From: Aquatica leii
Taxonomy: Eukaryota; Arthropoda; Insecta; Coleoptera; Lampyridae
NCBI GenBank assembly: GCA_035610365.1
Contig: CM069439.1
Span: 3,906,001-3,970,000, forward strand
DNA: 64,000 nt
Direction: 5' to 3'
Part shown: positions 1 to 11,734 of the stretch, piece after piece
How the letters are laid out: every line of letters starts with the position of its first letter
How positions within the stretch are numbered: position 1 is the stretch's first letter
Notes under the pieces: model-generated
Databases searched by the model: none
The model's input: the letters and a program-made list of their open reading frames with translations, nothing else
Told to the model about the DNA's origin: nothing
Translations under genes and position numbers: made by a program

Positions 1-241
1 AAAAACGGTGTTAAACTTAACAATTTGCTTTTAGAATCTAGTTCCTTATTATTTTTTAGCCGATAGTATTCCTGGGGAAATGACATTTGCTGTACGATTA
101 CAATTAATTTTCTGAAAGCTATTGTTAATTCAGAAATTGTCAAAGGACCTAATTGTTTAGTTTTAGGATGTAAACTGTTATGTCTAAATCTAAGGCAATA
201 TGCTGCAATTCGTTTTAGTTTGTTTAAATTTGAATACTTTT
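1..241 (-). pseudogene. BEL/Pao polyprotein segment between RNase H and integrase (runs off window)
   Basis: Eighty codons read openly on the minus strand from 241 to 1 after the frame break: KYSNLNKLKRIAAYCLRFRH, then KQLGPLTISEL and AFRKLIVIVQQMSFPQEY, ending with LLSLTPF at the window edge. The pattern 'L..I.AY..RF', then 'L...E...A', then 'Q...F' is the usual linker before the zinc-binding integrase N-domain in Pao elements. There is no stop in the visible part. The integrase itself should lie outside the window to the left. Confidence 0.85.
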
Positions 242-1002
242 CTATTGGAAATGAATCTTGTATACGTGTGTGTTAAAAGCATGAGCTGTACGTTTTAATT
301 CTGGTAATTGTTGTATGTTCGTAGAGGTTAATCTAGTAGGATAATTATCAGCATTTTCATGTAGCCACTGAGGACCTGTCCACCATAAAGTATTATTTAT
401 TAACTGATCGGGTAAAGTACCTCTTGAAATTATATCTGCTGCGTTATCTGAAGAATCGATATGATACCAATTTGAGATTTCACTCAATCTTTGTATTTCT
501 GCCACACGATTAGCTATGTATGTATTCCATTTGTTCGATTCTGATCTAATCCAGCATAAGGTTATTTCTGAATCACACCAGTAAAATTCTTTATTTATTT
601 TTACTGTTAGGATTTTTTTGAACTTGTCAGCCATTTGTGCTCCCAAAACTGCTGCGCAAAGCTCAAGCCGTGGTAAAGTTACCTTTTTTGTGGGTGCTAC
701 CCGTGATTTGGCTGCTAATAATACTGTTTGGGTTTGATATAATTCGTTGTAAGACTTCAAATATATACAAGTGCCGTAAGCACGTTCTGAGGCATCTGTG
801 AAAATGTGTAGTTCAACATAGTCTTTATTAGGTATTAAAGCAAATCGCGGAACGTAAATTTGATTAATGTAGTGTAATTTTTCTCTAAATTTAAGCCACT
901 TTGAATGCAGGTTCATTGGTATTGATTCATCCCAACCGATATTGAGCTGCCATAGTTCTTGAATTATCAATTTTGCTAATAAAATAATTGGAGATAAAAA
1001 GC
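242..1002 (-). pseudogene. BEL/Pao RT C-terminal part and RNase H
   Basis: Continues the polyprotein in another frame. It opens with LGFLSPIILLAKLIIQELW, the conserved segment between RT thumb and RNase H in Pao elements. RNase H follows with the first catalytic aspartate in LHIFTDASERAYGTCIY, the glutamate in LPRLELCAAVLGAQ and a further acidic motif in YWCDSEITLCWI; HIDSSDNAADIISRG closes the domain. The frame stops at a TAG (242-244) in HFQ*. The next base triplets in a different frame give PIEKYSNLNKLKRIAAYC, so a single-base indel near 245-255 is the simplest explanation. The link to the RT upstream is lost by deletion near 1003. Confidence 0.9.
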
Positions 1003-3638
1003 CTAATGAATTTTATCCTCTGATGGAATCCAATTTACACCTAACGTTTTGTTGTCTTTGTCCGATAATTTCAACATATTCGAGGTTTGATCACTTAATT
1101 CAGTAACATTACTTCTAAATTTACGTAAAATAAATCCCGCATTCTTTAATAAATTGCAAATATTAAGTTTAATTAATTTAAGTTTCTTTAAATTGTTTGA
1201 TCCTGTGATTAGATCGTCGACATAGAAATCATTTTTAATTATTTCAGATTCTGTAGGAAATTCTGGCTGATTATCAAGCGCTACTTGCATTAAGCATCTA
1301 ACCGCAAGGTACGGTGCTGATGTGGTACCATATGTAACCGTATTTAATTTATAAACTGAAATGTCGTCGTTGGTGTTTTCGCGCCACAGTATTTGTTGAT
1401 ATTTGCGTTGTGATGTACATATCCAAATCTGTCGATACATTTTTTCAATATCGCTTGTTATTACATACTCATATGTTCTAAATCTAGCTAATATAGAAAA
1501 TATATCATTTTGTAGAATAGGACCTTTAAACTGAACATCATTTATTGAGAACCCATCTTGTAATCTACATGAACCATCAAAAACTACCCTAAGCTTAGTG
1601 GTTTCACTAGACTCTTTTAGTACACAATGGTGCGGTAAATAGAAAGCCTTTTCATCGATTTGATCTGAATTTACCTTTGTCATATGATTTAGCGTTAAAT
1701 ATTCATTAATAAATTCTGTGTATTTGACCTTTAATTCTTGATCTTTTTCAAACCTCCTTTCTAAGTTAATAAGTCGCGTTTTTGCAATTTCGTATGAACT
1801 ACCTATATGAATTAAGTTTGGTTTAAATGGAATTTTTACTACAAATTTTCCTGCTTCATCGCGTCTAGTTGTTTCAGAAAAGTATGTTTCACAATAGTTG
1901 TCATCGTCATTAAATGTTAGTTTAGGTGACACAAATTCGTCTACTTCCCAAAATCTTTCTATATTTTTATTTAATTGCTCAATCGAAGTATAAAAACCTT
2001 GTACTGTGTTCTGTAACTCAGTATGTTTTATTATTTCACCTGATAATATCCATCCTAATTTAGTTTTTTGCATTATTATTTCGTTGTGTTTAATTTGACC
2101 TACGCATAATAATGACCAAAAAGTACTTGCACCAATTAATATGTCTATCGGATTTGCTTCATTGAATGTGGAATCTGCTAATTTAATATTGGGTGGAATT
2201 GAAATGATTTTTTTATTAAACGAATTTAATGGTAATGCATTTGTAATTTGTGAGACTATTAGGCATTTTAAAGAATTTGTGTAATTATTATGACATGATT
2301 TGAATGTAACATCTACATATTCAGATATGTTTAATAATCCGCGGCCAATTCCTACTACGTTTAATGTTATTGGATTTCTACGTAAATTTAATTTTTCACA
2401 CAACGATTCCGTAATAAAATCTGATTGCGAAGCCGAGTCGAGTAATGCCCTTACCTTATGCGTATTATTTTGTGAATCCTTAACTAGTACAATAACTGTT
2501 GATAAGAGCGTTTGTGAAATTTCATTTAGTGATGAACAATTAGAGACTAAATCGATTGCGTCTGAGGTACATGCTTCGTTGACCTTGTCAGTATTAGTAA
2601 TATTAGCCTTTATATTATCAATGTGAAGTAGCGTATGGTGTCTTTTTGAACATTTTCGGCAATTTGACCTTGAGTTGCAGTCACTAATGTAATGACCTTT
2701 GCGTAAACAATTTATGCAAACTTTGAGTTCACGTATTCTTTCATTTTTAGCCCTACTATCTAATTTTAAAAACTTATCGCATTCGTATAATGCATGCGCT
2801 TGGTTGCAAAAAATGCAAGTTGAATTTATTGTTGCAAAGACATCCCGAACTGGCTTTGGTCGTTGATAACTACTTGTATGTTCCACTAATTTGTGGTTAA
2901 TTACCTCAAGTGTATTTTGTTTGCAATTTAAAAATTCTAATAAATTATTTAAAGAAGGAATACTTGACGTATCTACAAACTCAGAATTTAATTTTGTTTG
3001 CCAATCCTTTATGGTTTGATTATCTAATTTTGATGTTATAATAGGAACTAGTAATGCACTCCACGAGTCTACAGGCTGCCCTAATGATCGTAAACAATTT
3101 ACATGCGTTTGTACGGTATTAATTAGATGCCTTAAATGTAATGAGGAATCCTTTGTTATGTTTTGTATATTTAAAATAGTTTGTACATGATTTGAAATAA
3201 TTCTGCGTTTATTGTCGTACCTTTTTTTTAATAAATCCCATGCGATTTCATAATTGAGTTCTGTAGTTTCAAGAGTAGCAATTAAACCATGTGGTTCACC
3301 TTTTACTGACGATTTTAAATAAGTTAACTTTTGAACATTTGTAATTTCATTATTGAGATGAATTAAAGAATTGAATGCGTCATAAAAGCTGCACCACGTT
3401 GTAAATGTTCCGTCAAAGGAAGGTAAATTAATTGGAGGTAGTTTTACTGCTAGCATTGGTTTATTTTGCATAGAAGAGTTTGCTTGCAATGGATTAATTT
3501 CATTAAAACTTGTTAAATTTACATTTACTTGTTGATTGTCCAAAAATGAATTTGCCTTACTTGTCAATAAATAAAACGAGTTTTCAAATGATTCGCGTTC
3601 GTTACATTCACGAGTGTATTCATCCTCATTCTCAAACG
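1003..3638 (-). pseudogene. BEL/Pao Gag-protease-reverse transcriptase polyprotein (main open part)
   Basis: About 870 residues without a stop. Numbering from the TTG at 3567: residues 40-215 form a DUF1759-like Gag core (PPINLPSFDGTFTTWCSF). Around 250-315 are zinc knuckles (CIFCNQAHALYEC, CINCLRKGHYISDC, then CRKCSKRHH). Around 370-400 is the retropepsin-like DUF1758 domain with the active-site motif LLDSASQSDFI. From about 640 onward comes the A17/RT region with LRVVFDGSCR, the palm motif ITSDIEKMYRQI and the catalytic box FYVDDLITG. The frame ends at a TAG at 1003 just after VNWIPSEDKIH. Normally about 30-40 further residues lead to the DPLG-LSP motif, so an internal deletion removed that link and shifted the frame. 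Catalytic residues of protease and RT look intact. Confidence 0.93.
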
Positions 3639-3836
3639 TTAAAGTTCAATGTCATTTTGAAATTGTTCAAAAGGATCAAATATTAATTCAACCTTTTCTA
3701 ATCTTTTCTTTAAGTTTGTGAAATCTTCAGTAATTAAACATTCTTTATTTAAGCTTTGTAAATATTTTTCGAAATTTGTTAATTGTTGTTTAAATATTCC
3801 TCGTTTGAAACGTAATGTTTTAAGTTCAGTAGTCAT
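3639..3836 (-). pseudogene. BEL/Pao Gag N-terminal fragment
   Basis: A 66-residue frame starting at the ATG at 3836 (MTTELKTLRFKRG...). It is lysine/leucine rich with heptad-like spacing, typical of the coiled-coil N-terminus of Pao Gag proteins. It ends at a TAA at 3639-3641 directly after ...NDIEL. In a neighbouring frame the text continues with an acidic stretch (ENEDEYTREC, then FENSFYLLTSKANSFL) that leads without a stop into the large downstream frame, so one indel near 3640 separates the two. The ATG is chosen because it is the first methionine giving the usual short basic start. A TTG 9 bases upstream is open but less likely. Confidence 0.8.
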
Positions 3837-4080
3837 TTTACACAAATTTAAATTAATAGAATAAAAGGAATTTTAAATTTAAGGATATTTTACTTGCTTT
3901 GTTATTGCTGCTGTTGATGCACGTGCACGAGCTGAGTTTCCTTGATTTTGTCGAACACCTGCGTGACCTTGTTCGCTGCCGCTTGCTTCAATGTTGTAAG
4001 GGTGAAAATTGCTTGATTGGCTTGTGATTTACTTAATTTCTTCTTGTTTTCGTAAGTGTGGTTGCTAATTACTTCTTATC

Positions 4081-4098
4081 TGGCTTGCGAAGGACCAA
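4081..4098 (-). other. probable primer binding site of the BEL/Pao element
   Basis: On the minus strand the sequence TTGGTCCTTCGCAAGCCA sits 240 bases upstream of the Gag ATG. It begins with TGG after the dinucleotide TT, the layout expected where a tRNA 3' CCA end primes minus-strand synthesis. Many BEL/Pao elements have a similar TGGTCCTTCG-type site. The tRNA identity is not proven here. Confidence 0.5.
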
Positions 4099-4200
4099 TG
4101 TATAGAAAATAACTCTTTTTTGTGTGTTATTCGTTTTATTTGATTATTTACATACTTGTGCTTTGGTAGCTAACACACGTCTCTCTGCCATATTTCTTAC
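4099..4200 (-). repeat. probable 5' LTR remnant of the BEL/Pao element
   Basis: Directly beyond the putative primer site the plus strand reads TG, so on the minus strand the LTR would end in CA as expected. The right edge is not visible: the sequence passes within 100-150 bases into a piggyBac relic, so the LTR is short or truncated. No second LTR is in the window to compare with, so the call rests on position only. Confidence 0.35.
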
Positions 4201-4245
4201 ATTACTAAAAATCCCCACTTTGCTACAAGGCGGCAAATACAAAAG

Positions 4246-5860
4246 ACATAAGAGATTTAACACAGGTCGAGGATGCTAACAATTTAAATAATTTGTCTGA
4301 AGAATAAGTTAGTACTAATGAAAACGTCAGTAACAATGTAATGAGTGACAAGGAAGATTTTGTGAGTAATGAACACGACAACGACAATCAAAAACAAACT
4401 GAAGAATTTGAGGCAGATTCCGATAGTGAGAATATAAATGCTTGTTTCAATAGTGACAATTCAATCCAAGACAAAACATATCAACCTGATAGTTATCTCT
4501 AGCGAAAGTGAAGAATGTGTGTCCGATAATTCCGAAGGTATAGCACCAACATTAGATTGTGAAACAGATAGCGCAACTGAACAGATTACTGAAGAACAGG
4601 AGGTGCGAACTGATTTGTATGAACAAGATGCTGCAATAAACGGTTTTATTGTATAAAAAAGTAGAATTACAGAGCATATAAATAGAAAAGAGGTAAAAAC
4701 ATCATTAGATGCTTTCAATCTTTTCATCGATAATAAGATTTTGAACATAATTGTTGTAGAAACGAACAATTATGCTACTCAACCGTTACATCTTGAACAT
4801 TCCAGTCGCGTTTGCATAAATAGAGTCAAACGGATATTAATAAAATAAAGGTTTTTAGAAAAACCAATATTTCATAATGATTTTGTTTCTCAAAGTCTTA
4901 CACGTGACCGGTATCTGTTGCTATTGAAATTTATTTACTTCAAAAATAATAAAAATCATGATCGTGACAGCCATACAAAATAGATCGAATATTTAAAAAA
5001 AAATTAAATCATTTAAAAGTGTATTTCAACCTGGAAACGTGCTCGTTATTGATGAGTCTATGATGCAATTTTGCGGAAAATTAACGTTCCGTCAATATAT
5101 ACCAAATAAAATCCACAAGTACGAGGTGAAACTTTATAAACTATGTTATCCAGAAGGTTATACGTTTAACATAATGGTATGCATGTGGAACGTTAAATCC
5201 CAAAAAAAGGGTTTCCACAAAATTTGAAAAATAAAATGAAAAGAAGAGAAATTGTAGGAAAGAAACAAGGAAATATTAGAGTAGACAAACGCAAGATTTT
5301 GATAGTTACAAGTTGTCCACACCATAACACTAACTTGATTCAAACTAGGAAAAAGAACAGGAACGGGAAAGAGCAGATGAAACCTAAAGTTATCCTAGAT
5401 TATTACGCTGTAAAGAAAGAAGTTTACTCTGACCAAATGTCATCATATCACACCGTTATTTGCATAGGTAAAAAGTGGTATAGGTAATAAAACTTAAAAA
5501 AATACTTCTTTTAATTGCATATTTTGATTAGAGAAAGGTAATGCGTAAGCTGATTCTTAGTACTTCCGTCGTAAATACTTTAATAATATACAATTTGTGT
5601 TCTTCAAAAAAACTAAATATTACAGAGTTCAGAAAACAATTGGCACATTTATTAGTGGAGCCAGTTTTAAACGAATCCAAGCGTCCGAAAAGAAGAATAC
5701 ATACTTTCGCAAAACCGGAAGGTACTGGAAGGAAAAAACGAAGCCATGTAAAAGTTGTTGCCAAATACAAACACTCACTAGTCGCGAAACGGACAAGCTA
5801 TTCAACTTGGTTTTTGTTTGCAACGCTATAATAAAGCCTCAAAATGTACTTGTTTTTTAA
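4246..5860 (+). pseudogene. piggyBac transposase relic 1 (DDE_Tnp_1_7 type)
   Basis: Several frames in transposase order. 4246-4650: an acidic, Asp/Glu/Ser-rich N-terminus as in piggyBac proteins (SSESEECVSDNSEG). 4690-4790: LDAFNLFIDNKILNIIVVET, the conserved start of the catalytic region. 4861-4975: KPIFHNDFV...DRYLLLLKFIYFKNN. 5018-5225: VLVIDESMMQFCGK with the first catalytic Asp, then KLTFRQYIPNKIHKYEVKLY. 5224-5487: GKKQGN...KRKILIVTS, VILDYYAVKKEVYSDQMSSY, holding the third catalytic Asp, and KKWYR. 5541-5830: VVNTLIIYNLCSSKKLNITE, then a Cys-rich tail in another frame (KPCKSC). The segment that should hold the second Asp (DNWYTS type) is missing between about 5225 and 5240. Stops and frameshifts make it dead. 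Confidence 0.88.
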
Positions 5861-6067
5861 CAATATTTCTGTTTGTTCATAAAACGTTCAATAATAAAAT
5901 TTTAATACGTCTTATTTACAGGATTTTGTATTAGTTTTAACCTGTGAATGCAATCATAATATTTGATATTGTCTAAGTGCGGTACAAATCTATACTAACT
6001 TTCTAAAAAAGTTTTTGTAATATAGTTTACCTACAGACCGTTAGATGCTTCCACTCCCTAGCACCCC

Positions 6068-6134
6068 ATACATGCCCCCCATGGCATGTATCGCACATTT
6101 CAAAAAAAGAAATACATGCCCCCAAGAGCATGTA
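6068..6134. repeat. pair of tandem hairpins next to piggyBac relic 1
   Basis: Two copies of a small inverted repeat. The first pairs ATACATGCC (6068-6076) with GGCATGTAT (6083-6091) around a 6-base loop. The second pairs TACATGC (6113-6119) with GCATGTA (6128-6134). Each is followed by a CGCACA-type hexamer (atCGCACA, aaCGCACA). Position 200-270 bases beyond the last piggyBac coding text suggests subterminal repeats of that transposon. This is an inference: no piggyBac end was identified. Confidence 0.6.
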
Positions 6135-6149
6135 ACGCACAGATAACAA

Positions 6150-7600
6150 TTTGTCAAATTACACTAAGTTAACGTGTTCGAAATCAAAGAAAGTTCTGAA
6201 GGTTCTACTAAAAAAGATGAAAAGATGATGTCAATGGCTAATTAACTCGTAATCAAAAATAATTAATTTCTAATTTTAAAAAAAAATTAACTAGTCAATG
6301 CAAAAAAATAAAAACTTAAGACGCATTTGAACAAAATCAAGCACTTGTGAAAAAACTTTATAAAAGTAACTTGGTTTCTTATTGAATATAAGATAAATGC
6401 ATAAATTGTACAAAAAAAATACAAATGTGTCCGATTTTCGATTTAAATGGATTAGCTCTGTTAAAAAGAAACATAATAAACACATTGTAGATTGAAAATG
6501 AATGATAAATTATTCGTCTATTGTATACATATAAGCGAAACATCATTTATAAAAGATTCTTTAAAAACGAAACTTTTTAGATTATTTTGCAAGAAGACGT
6601 TCGTAGCAAAAACTACAACTCTTGTTTAAACTAAAAAATAAACTACTGTTTTACTTACTTTTTCATGTGTTTCAATTACATTTAAGAAACTTGCATTAAT
6701 TTTATTTAAAAATAAGATGATAAATACAAGTTGAAACTGGAACATAGTAATTTGCTGTGGACTGTTTTCAAAACAAACTTCTAAAAATACTTTACCCAAT
6801 AAAGTTTTATCGGAAGACTCAATTATTATATCAAATGCAAATGTAAATTGATCATGAACAGGAACTTTTCTATGTAAACATTTATTTATGCTTCTGAAAT
6901 TTCCTTATATTTATATTCTTGATCGAGCTGTGTATCGATGACAAATTTAACTAAGTTTGTTTATTTTTTTCAAAAACATTTTATAAAAAGCAAATTTATT
7001 AACCGATTAAACAAATAAAACGTTTAATAAAAAAATCAACATTAAATGATTTCTAAAAAACATATATTTTTTTAATTGCAAAGTAAATTTATTAGATTTA
7101 TTATTTAAATCAACACAAATTTAGTTGCGTCACAATTAATTTTTTTAGTTAAAAATTTATGTAGATTTACGTTAAATCGTATCATACAATTTAAATAAAA
7201 AAATAATAAAGAACCGATAAAAACGTGCAAAGCAATTAATAAAAACAACATTAAATATAAACAATAAAACTAATAAAAAGTAACAAAAAAAATAAACATT
7301 AGTTTGCATTAAAAAAACAATACAAAAAAGTTAAAAATTATTATTAAGAAAAAGACACTAATACAAATAAAGAGAAACAAAAAATTAAATAAAATTGTAG
7401 GAAAAGTACAAAACAAGACATTAAAAAAACATTTGGCAATGTTGTAAAGGTAACTTTCCATTCTAATGCGATTTCAACAGATTTCAATCATAAGCATCAT
7501 CTGTCAAATTTTGACATTTATGTATGCAATTCGACTTTCTTGTTTCATTTTTCTATAACCTTTGCTTTTTTGTGATTTTTTGTGTACTTTTGATTAGTTC
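6150..7600. other. AT-rich interval without recognisable genes
   Basis: Rich in A and T runs with stops in all frames. Nothing gene-like or transposon-like was recognised. An open frame of 64 codons on the minus strand at 6291-6485 has no recognisable motif. Confidence 0.6.
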
Positions 7601-7620
7601 TTGTAGTTCTGTGTTTTTCT

Positions 7621-8640
7621 GTGTTTTTTGTTAATGTTTGGTACGGTTTCTGTAATGGAAATGCTAACGCGGTTGCAAACAACTATGGCATAAGTTTTCC
7701 AAACCGAAGACAACCTAAAGGAATCACATTTCGAAGACTGGATCAACGACTTCAAGAAACCGGTTCTTTTATAATAAGAAAGGCTAATGCCGGTCGACCA
7801 AAACAAAGGCGTGCAATACAACTAAAAGAACAAATTCTAGGACGCTGTACACGACGATTCTTTGCTTAGTAATCGACGGTTAGCTTCAACATTAAATATA
7901 CCGAGTAACAAAACAGTTTACTTGATTCTACAAGAAACCCTGTTTCATCTATATCACGTTTCTAAAATACATCAGTTTCTCTATGATAACGACAACATAA
8001 TAAGATTAAATTCAATTAAAAAAGATCGCGACTTTCTGCGGCGTATTCTTTGAATCTATGTTTACCAAAGATAGTGTATTTAATACTCATAATCTTCACA
8101 ATTGGGTATATGAAAATCCGCGTGAATGTATAGAATATGGTCGACAAAGAAGGTTTTCCATTAACGTTTGTCACAGAATAATAAATTCTAGGGTTGTTAG
8201 GCCAATTTATCTACCGAATCGTCTTAATGCCAATCGGCACAAGTTATTGACGAGATGCCGTTGAATATACGCCATAACATAATTTACATGCACAGTGAAG
8301 TTTTGGCTCACTTTGCTTGTAATATAAGAAAGTCGTTGGAGGAACACTTCCCGAATAGATGGATTGGTCGCGGTGGTCCCATCTTATGGCCTGCGAGATC
8401 TCCAAATATCAATCTTCTAGACTTTTTTATTTGGGGTTTCAAAATAATATGCATTGAAAACGACACGTTTGGTAATCAGTGTTAAATGAGTTTTTATTGT
8501 AACATAAACAAGTTGCTTATCCAAACAAATTTATGATGATGCACGTGCTTATCTTATCTACTCAATGTGCGATATTTTTGAAAAAGATCTAAGTGGCGAT
8601 TTAGGAGAAAAGATGTTTTGAACAAATCTGTTTACAATTT
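7621..8640 (+). pseudogene. mariner-like transposase relic A (DUF4817-type N-terminus)
   Basis: Three or four frames follow each other in transposase order. 7640-7860: NGNANAVANNYGISFPNRR, RLDQRLQETGSF and AGRPKQRR, the helix-turn-helix N-terminus called DUF4817 in insects. 7862-8053: NRRLASTLNIPSNKTVYLIL, and KDRDFLRRIL. 8058-8260: DSVFNTHNLHNWVYENPREC and VRPIYLPNRL. 8255-8485: MPLNIRHNIIYMHSEVLAHF, then RWIGRGGPILWPARSPNINL and LDFFIWG. The usual second catalytic Asp (MHDGAPAHF type) is replaced by Ser and the third (SPDLNPLDFF type) by Asn. With the frameshifts this makes it non-functional. Confidence 0.85.
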
Positions 8641-8699
8641 GTCTAAGAATTTACCGCAAATGTATTACTTTTCGAAAGTACATACTTATATTTTTAAAT

Positions 8700-9290
8700 A
8701 AACAATTGCACATGAAAAATGTGGCGTTAAAAAACTGAAACGTATAATCGTACGCTACTGCAGCCTAATAGCGGCCCAAGGGGCGGAATTTTACATGAAT
8801 GCCTTCGATCTTCTGTATATTTAGTTTGTATTATAGTAAACAAACTGCAACAATAGAAAATCGAAAAAAGTGCTAACCAGCTGTGCAAAAAAAAATTTAA
8901 ACTGGTTTTATAAAGCAAAAACTTATTTAGACCGAAAATTGACACAAATAAAAATGTTAAAACTAAATTGCAATAAAAATACAAAAAATTAAAAGTAAAC
9001 CAAACAATGTATGTAAGAATTAAAAAGAACATATACACAGTGTGTCCACGGCTGGACAGAGGAAAACTTTTTTTTTTATAAAAAACTTTTGCAAATCTAT
9101 GAAAACTATATATAAAATCATTTTTTTATACACAAGGTAGTCATAAATAAATAAAATATTGTAAAATTCTATAATTTTTTTGTAACTTAACATGTGTATG
9201 TAAAAAAACAATATAAACATTATTTTATATAACACCGACCAACCTCTGTGCATTTCTCGGTTATTTTAATAAATAGACCGTAAACTCTAT
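8700..9290. other. AT-rich interval with a small GC-rich patch
   Basis: Mostly A/T runs. A GC-richer patch at about 8750-8810 (gcctaatagcggcccaagg) stands out, as does a short segment at 9045-9065 (gtgtccacggctggacag). Either could be an eroded transposon end. I cannot assign them. Confidence 0.4.
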
Positions 9291-9309
9291 GCAAAACAAC
9301 TGGTACCTA

Positions 9310-10230
9310 ACCTCATGCACGGCATTTCTTTTTCTTTGCTTGGGATCTTTGAGATTGTGAGGCAAGTTGTATTTTCTGTTTTAAAATACCACAAAAAAAG
9401 TCAAGGAGTGTTAGATCGGGTAATCTAGCACATTTGACTGGACCATTCCTCCCTATCCATCGTCCCAAAAATTGTTAGGTTAGCCACTGCCTCACTAAAA
9501 TGATTGAGAGGACACGACAGCCGTCATGCTGCCATACATGCTCTCGGATTTGAATTAAAACATTCGTCCAATACAAATGTTTCCAACATTCGTAAATAAA
9601 CATGCTAGCTTAAATTTTCCTCTAGAAAATAAAGACCAATTATTCTGTCACACAGACAGTCATTCCACACCAAATATTAGTTTTTACATACCGTTGACTT
9701 AGTTTTTAAATTCTAAAATTAAAAAAAAAACGTCGATTCATCAGAAAATAAAATTTTTCTGACAGGTTCTGTTCTCTACAAAATTTTTACCAATCCACAA
9801 ACAATATTCTAGTCTTCTTGCCTCATCCCCAGCTTTAAGGGTATGCGTTTTTATTGGTTTACACTACAATATTTTGTTATTTTTAAAAATCATATGCAAC
9901 AAGCTTTTACTAATGTTTAATTTTCGCGATCGCGTTCTTAAAGATATTTTTGGATTATTCTCAACAAATAGTGCCATCAAAGTTGCTGCATCATCTTGAT
10001 CGTATTTCTGCTTTGGTCGTTTAACGTCGAATACTGATCCCGTTTGATCAAACTTCCTTATCAGTTATCTTAAATTTTCTCGAGATACGTTGCTGCCAAG
10101 GAACCGATTATTAAGAAAATTATTGCAACTTGTTAGAAAATTTTCCCAATTCCATAACACTTTACAGGGTAAATACGTTCCTCTTTGATAAGCATTGCAT
10201 TTAAACGATGATTTTGATCGGTGCTTAATG
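9310..10230 (-). pseudogene. mariner-like transposase relic B
   Basis: On the minus strand, reading from about 10120 downward: NRFLGSNVSREN, IRKFDQTGSVFDVKRPK, DDAATLMALFVENNPKISLR, LNISKSLLHMIFKNN, LKAGDEARRLEYCLWI, then KNFIFSDESTFF with the first catalytic Asp, and further left QHDGCRVLS and RWIGRNGPVKCARLPDLTLL followed by LDFF. The layout is HTH, then DDE with the three acidic positions (FSDES, HDG, PDLT) still present. Frames are broken by stops (for example after NNKIL) and by indels between blocks. It belongs to the same broad group as relic A (shared RWIGR motif) but the sequences are diverged and it lies on the other strand. Confidence 0.82.
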
Positions 10231-10249
10231 AAGATGCGAGGGTTAAATT

Positions 10250-11720
10250 TAAAAAAATTATTGACGATTTAGAAATCTCAAAAACGTAAAATAAAAGTAA
10301 AGATCAAAAGCTTTGATACAATTTAAAAATAAAATATAACATTTGTTCAATTAAAATAAAACAAAAATACCGCAACAAAACCAATAATTCGGTATCAATT
10401 TCTTAACACAAAATTAACTAAAATCGCAAAGGCCTTAGACGCATAATTTTTGTTAACTAAATAAAAATAATCAACCTTAATTTAAAGCAAATAATATAAA
10501 CTTTGAGGGGTTTAACATCGGGTCAAAACTCGTAATCGGAAATATCTTGTCTTTTGGGTAACACAAAACAGAAGAAAAACGTAATTGTCGTAATTTCAAA
10601 GTTTTAATAGCAACGCAACAAACAAGCACAAAAGTTACTATATTTGTTTCAAAAATTTTAAAAAACTGTTACGCAAAGTAATAGGAAATCAAATTTGCTT
10701 TAAACGATAGTTCATAAAACGTTAAATTTAGATATTCTTTCCATTAGGCCGGTTTTTGGCAGTTGAAAGGCCTTTAAGATGGTTTTGATAGTTGCAGTTG
10801 TACTGGATACGCCAGAAAAAAAAATAATCCGTTCCAAAAGCAAAGATAAATTATGTAACACGAACTGAACTTATAAATGCTAGGCACGTTAGCAAAGTCT
10901 TAAGTGAATCGTCCAGACCGTAACATTTACGAAATGGGATATTCCTCCCTTGATTTCACTAAAAAGTTCTCTGACTACAAAGTACCACCAAATGTTTTGG
11001 AAAAAATCCTCTAAGAACTACTACGTTATCAAGTCGTATATACTTAAAAACTCTCGTTTCAAAACAAATTCTTCTCTGTTTGAAACTTCGGTTTCCTCTA
11101 CTGTATTTGAAACCTATGACGTAGAATCTTCAAAGAAAGATACCCAAAAAACAAATAAACTGAAGAAATATACAAAAAAACATTACGCACAAAAAGAAAC
11201 GTTTCTCACTGGTGTCAGCAAAAAGTTATGATCTAACATAAACAAAACTTATTTGGAATTAAAGGAATATAGAATTGCAAACCAAATCCTTACGACTAAA
11301 ATAAAATATTATTGACCAGCGGAACTAATAAATTAAAATGCTATTTCAAATTATGACAACAATAATAGATCTAATACACGAATGAAATTAACATGAGTTT
11401 AAAAACGGTAAATAACTTGAAAATTACAATGCGAAATTGTGCTAAAGTGCCGCTGAAAAAATGAACTAGTTTTAAATAAATAAAACAAACCAAGGTAGTT
11501 TTAATTTTCTTAGCTAGTAGAATAATATATCATTATAACTGTTTTAAAACAATAGTTTAAATCTACGAAAACTAGATCAACTTTTTTTTCATTTCTAGCA
11601 TATTATATTGCAGTAAATACAAGATCGGTCGCAAATAAATCTGCTTTTACTTTCTATTGAATAATTTTGCTAAACAACCTACTAATACTGTTAATAACAC
11701 TAAGGTCTCAATAAATTTAT
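10250..11720. other. interval without supported genes
   Basis: A 93-codon open frame at 10950-11231 (+) is Lys/Ser/Thr-rich with no recognisable domain and is probably chance. The rest is AT-rich with nothing recognised. Confidence 0.5.
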
Positions 11721-11734
11721 AGTATAATGTACTC

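Larger units (their letters stand above)
1..4200 (-). mobile_element. BEL/Pao LTR retrotransposon, truncated at the window edge
   Basis: Read on the minus strand, the element runs from a probable 5' LTR near 4.1-4.2 kb through Gag, aspartic protease, reverse transcriptase and RNase H, and leaves the window at base 1 before the integrase. The order Gag-PR-RT-RH and the Pao-type signatures (DUF1759-like Gag, peptidase A17-like region, YVDD box) identify the superfamily. At least three reading-frame breaks (about 3640, about 1005 and about 245) show that it is dead, although the individual frames are long and well preserved, so decay is moderate. The integrase, envelope-like region if any, and 3' LTR lie outside the window. 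Confidence 0.93.

Noticed and set aside
2300..2626. 108-codon open frame on the plus strand
   Set aside because: It is the antisense of the BEL/Pao Gag-protease region, which has clear domain motifs on the other strand.
4461..4769. 102-codon minus-strand frame
   Set aside because: It is the shadow of the acidic N-terminus of piggyBac relic 1, and its hydrophobic text is what antisense AT-rich acidic codons give.
7000..7440. A-rich stretch considered as a satellite or CRISPR-like array
   Set aside because: No repeat unit of constant length or spacing; it is simple A/T richness.
8727..9038. 103-codon minus-strand frame with a Phe/Leu-rich start
   Set aside because: Composition matches translated A/T runs and no domain is recognisable.
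10950..11231. 93-codon Lys/Ser-rich frame
   Set aside because: No homology was recognised, no promoter or splice context was seen, and the length is reachable by chance in AT-rich DNA.
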